From Schaalia sp. 19OD2882 (GTDB taxonomy: Bacteria; Actinomycetota; Actinomycetes; Actinomycetales; Actinomycetaceae), in assembly GCF_018986735.1 (NCBI RefSeq), contig NZ_CP065521.1, forward strand, positions 1,116,001 to 1,180,000: a stretch of 64,000 nucleotides of DNA. Direction: 5' to 3'. Positions 63,677-64,000 of the stretch are shown piece by piece (position 1 is the first letter of the stretch; every line of letters starts with the position of its first letter). A program made the translations under genes and the position numbers. The notes beneath the pieces were generated by a model. That model was not told the origin of the DNA. It saw only the letters and a list, made by a program, of their open reading frames with translations, and made no database searches.

Positions 63677-64000
63677 ATGGCAGACCAGACGACTCCTCAG
63701 ACCCCGAAGGCCCCTGCGGCCGGTTCACTGGTGCGCTCAGGACTCGTGTGGGTCGGGGCGCGTTCACGCACCACCGCTCCGGAGATCGAACCGCTGGTGC
63801 GCGCCCTTCGCGCCAACCACCCCAAAGCCGACGTGTCGGTGATCGAACGGGCCTACGCCACCGCGGAGCGAGCCCACCGCGGCCAGGTCCGCAAGTCCGG
63901 AGAGCCCTACATCACCCATCCGGTGGCAGTGGCGACGATCCTCGCCGAAATGGGCATGACCACCCCGACATTGGTGGCTGCTCTGCTGCACGACACCGTC
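63677..64000 (+). CDS. rel: RelA/SpoT-family (p)ppGpp synthetase/hydrolase, N-terminal part only
   Basis: The first 108 residues of a bifunctional stringent-response enzyme. After about 30 polar residues the HD hydrolase domain begins, with [20 protein letters not shown] (about 57-76), [17 protein letters not shown] and [10 protein letters not shown], which contains the HD metal ligands. The synthetase, TGS and ACT domains lie beyond the window. The start follows a -10-like box by 6 nt with no ribosome binding site. Its position after apt matches other actinobacteria. Confidence 0.93.
   Translation, partial: MADQTTPQTPKAPAAGSLVRSGLVWVGARSRTTAPEIEPLVRALRANHPKADVSVIERAYATAERAHRGQVRKSGEPYITHPVAVATILAEMGMTTPTLVAALLHDTV

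Overview
The window is a GC-rich stretch of an actinobacterial chromosome, densely packed with genes. Gene content and order point to the class Actinobacteria: SepH (DUF3071), DUF4193, DUF3710, DUF3159, DUF3000 and DUF3043 proteins, paired ceoB/ceoC-type TrkA proteins, a glnA2-glnE pair, divergent glgC/glgA, and the run yebC-pdxS-pdxT-ruvCAB-yajC-secDF-apt-rel. A chromosomally encoded ATP-grasp ligase next to a FemAB-like transferase, tRNA genes without an encoded CCA, and many apparently leaderless genes would fit an Actinomyces/Schaalia-like member of the Actinomycetaceae. The genus is an inference; the class is well supported. Nothing looks like a prophage, plasmid, insertion sequence, CRISPR array or rRNA operon.

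Layout. 1-3012 (minus strand): a truncated SpoU-type RNA methyltransferase, quinone-dependent pyrD, an unknown protein and a DUF3043 membrane protein. 3118-8547 (plus): M20 dipeptidase, degenerate glycerate-kinase-like protein, A-type Fe-S carrier, FKBP lipoprotein, receiver-like protein and trpD. 8589-16906: sepH, the DUF4193-DUF3710-OB fold-DUF3159 block, two TrkA/RCK proteins divergent from a KimA-like permease, and a TrmA/RumA-type methyltransferase. 17143-24354: aconitase, a decayed DUF2625 gene, a ClC transporter, and an S9 peptidase broken by one frameshift. 24482-30446: dxs, RNase D, DUF3000 and glgX. 30646-31106: five tRNA genes (Gly, Val, Gly, Cys, Val). 31319-34824: a ribose-type ABC importer. 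34919-42173: ATP-grasp ligase and FemAB-like protein, thrS, HIT, PrsW, Nudix. 42214-45747: serB-glgC divergent from glgA. 45816-54727: lone ABC ATPase, NfeD-SPFH pair, glnA2-glnE, two histidine phosphatases, and a SatD-like protein with a membrane partner. 54842-64000: yebC, pyridoxal phosphate synthase, Holliday junction resolvasome, Sec accessory proteins, apt and the start of rel.

Functional themes. Glycogen synthesis and debranching (glgC, glgA, glgX), nitrogen assimilation (glnA2, glnE), K+ uptake (RCK pair plus KimA-like permease), cell-wall cross-bridge synthesis (ATP-grasp plus FemAB), B6 synthesis, recombination, and protein export. Many genes overlap by 1-20 nt, implying translational coupling. 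A recurring feature is a TAnnnT box, often TAGGCT or TAGACT, placed 6-8 nt before the start codon with no clear ribosome binding site; I count eleven genes with this arrangement and infer leaderless mRNAs. The least explained locus is the SatD-like gene (53167-53766) with its membrane partner and the palindromes in front of it. I see no clearly new multi-gene system; most of the window is conserved housekeeping DNA.
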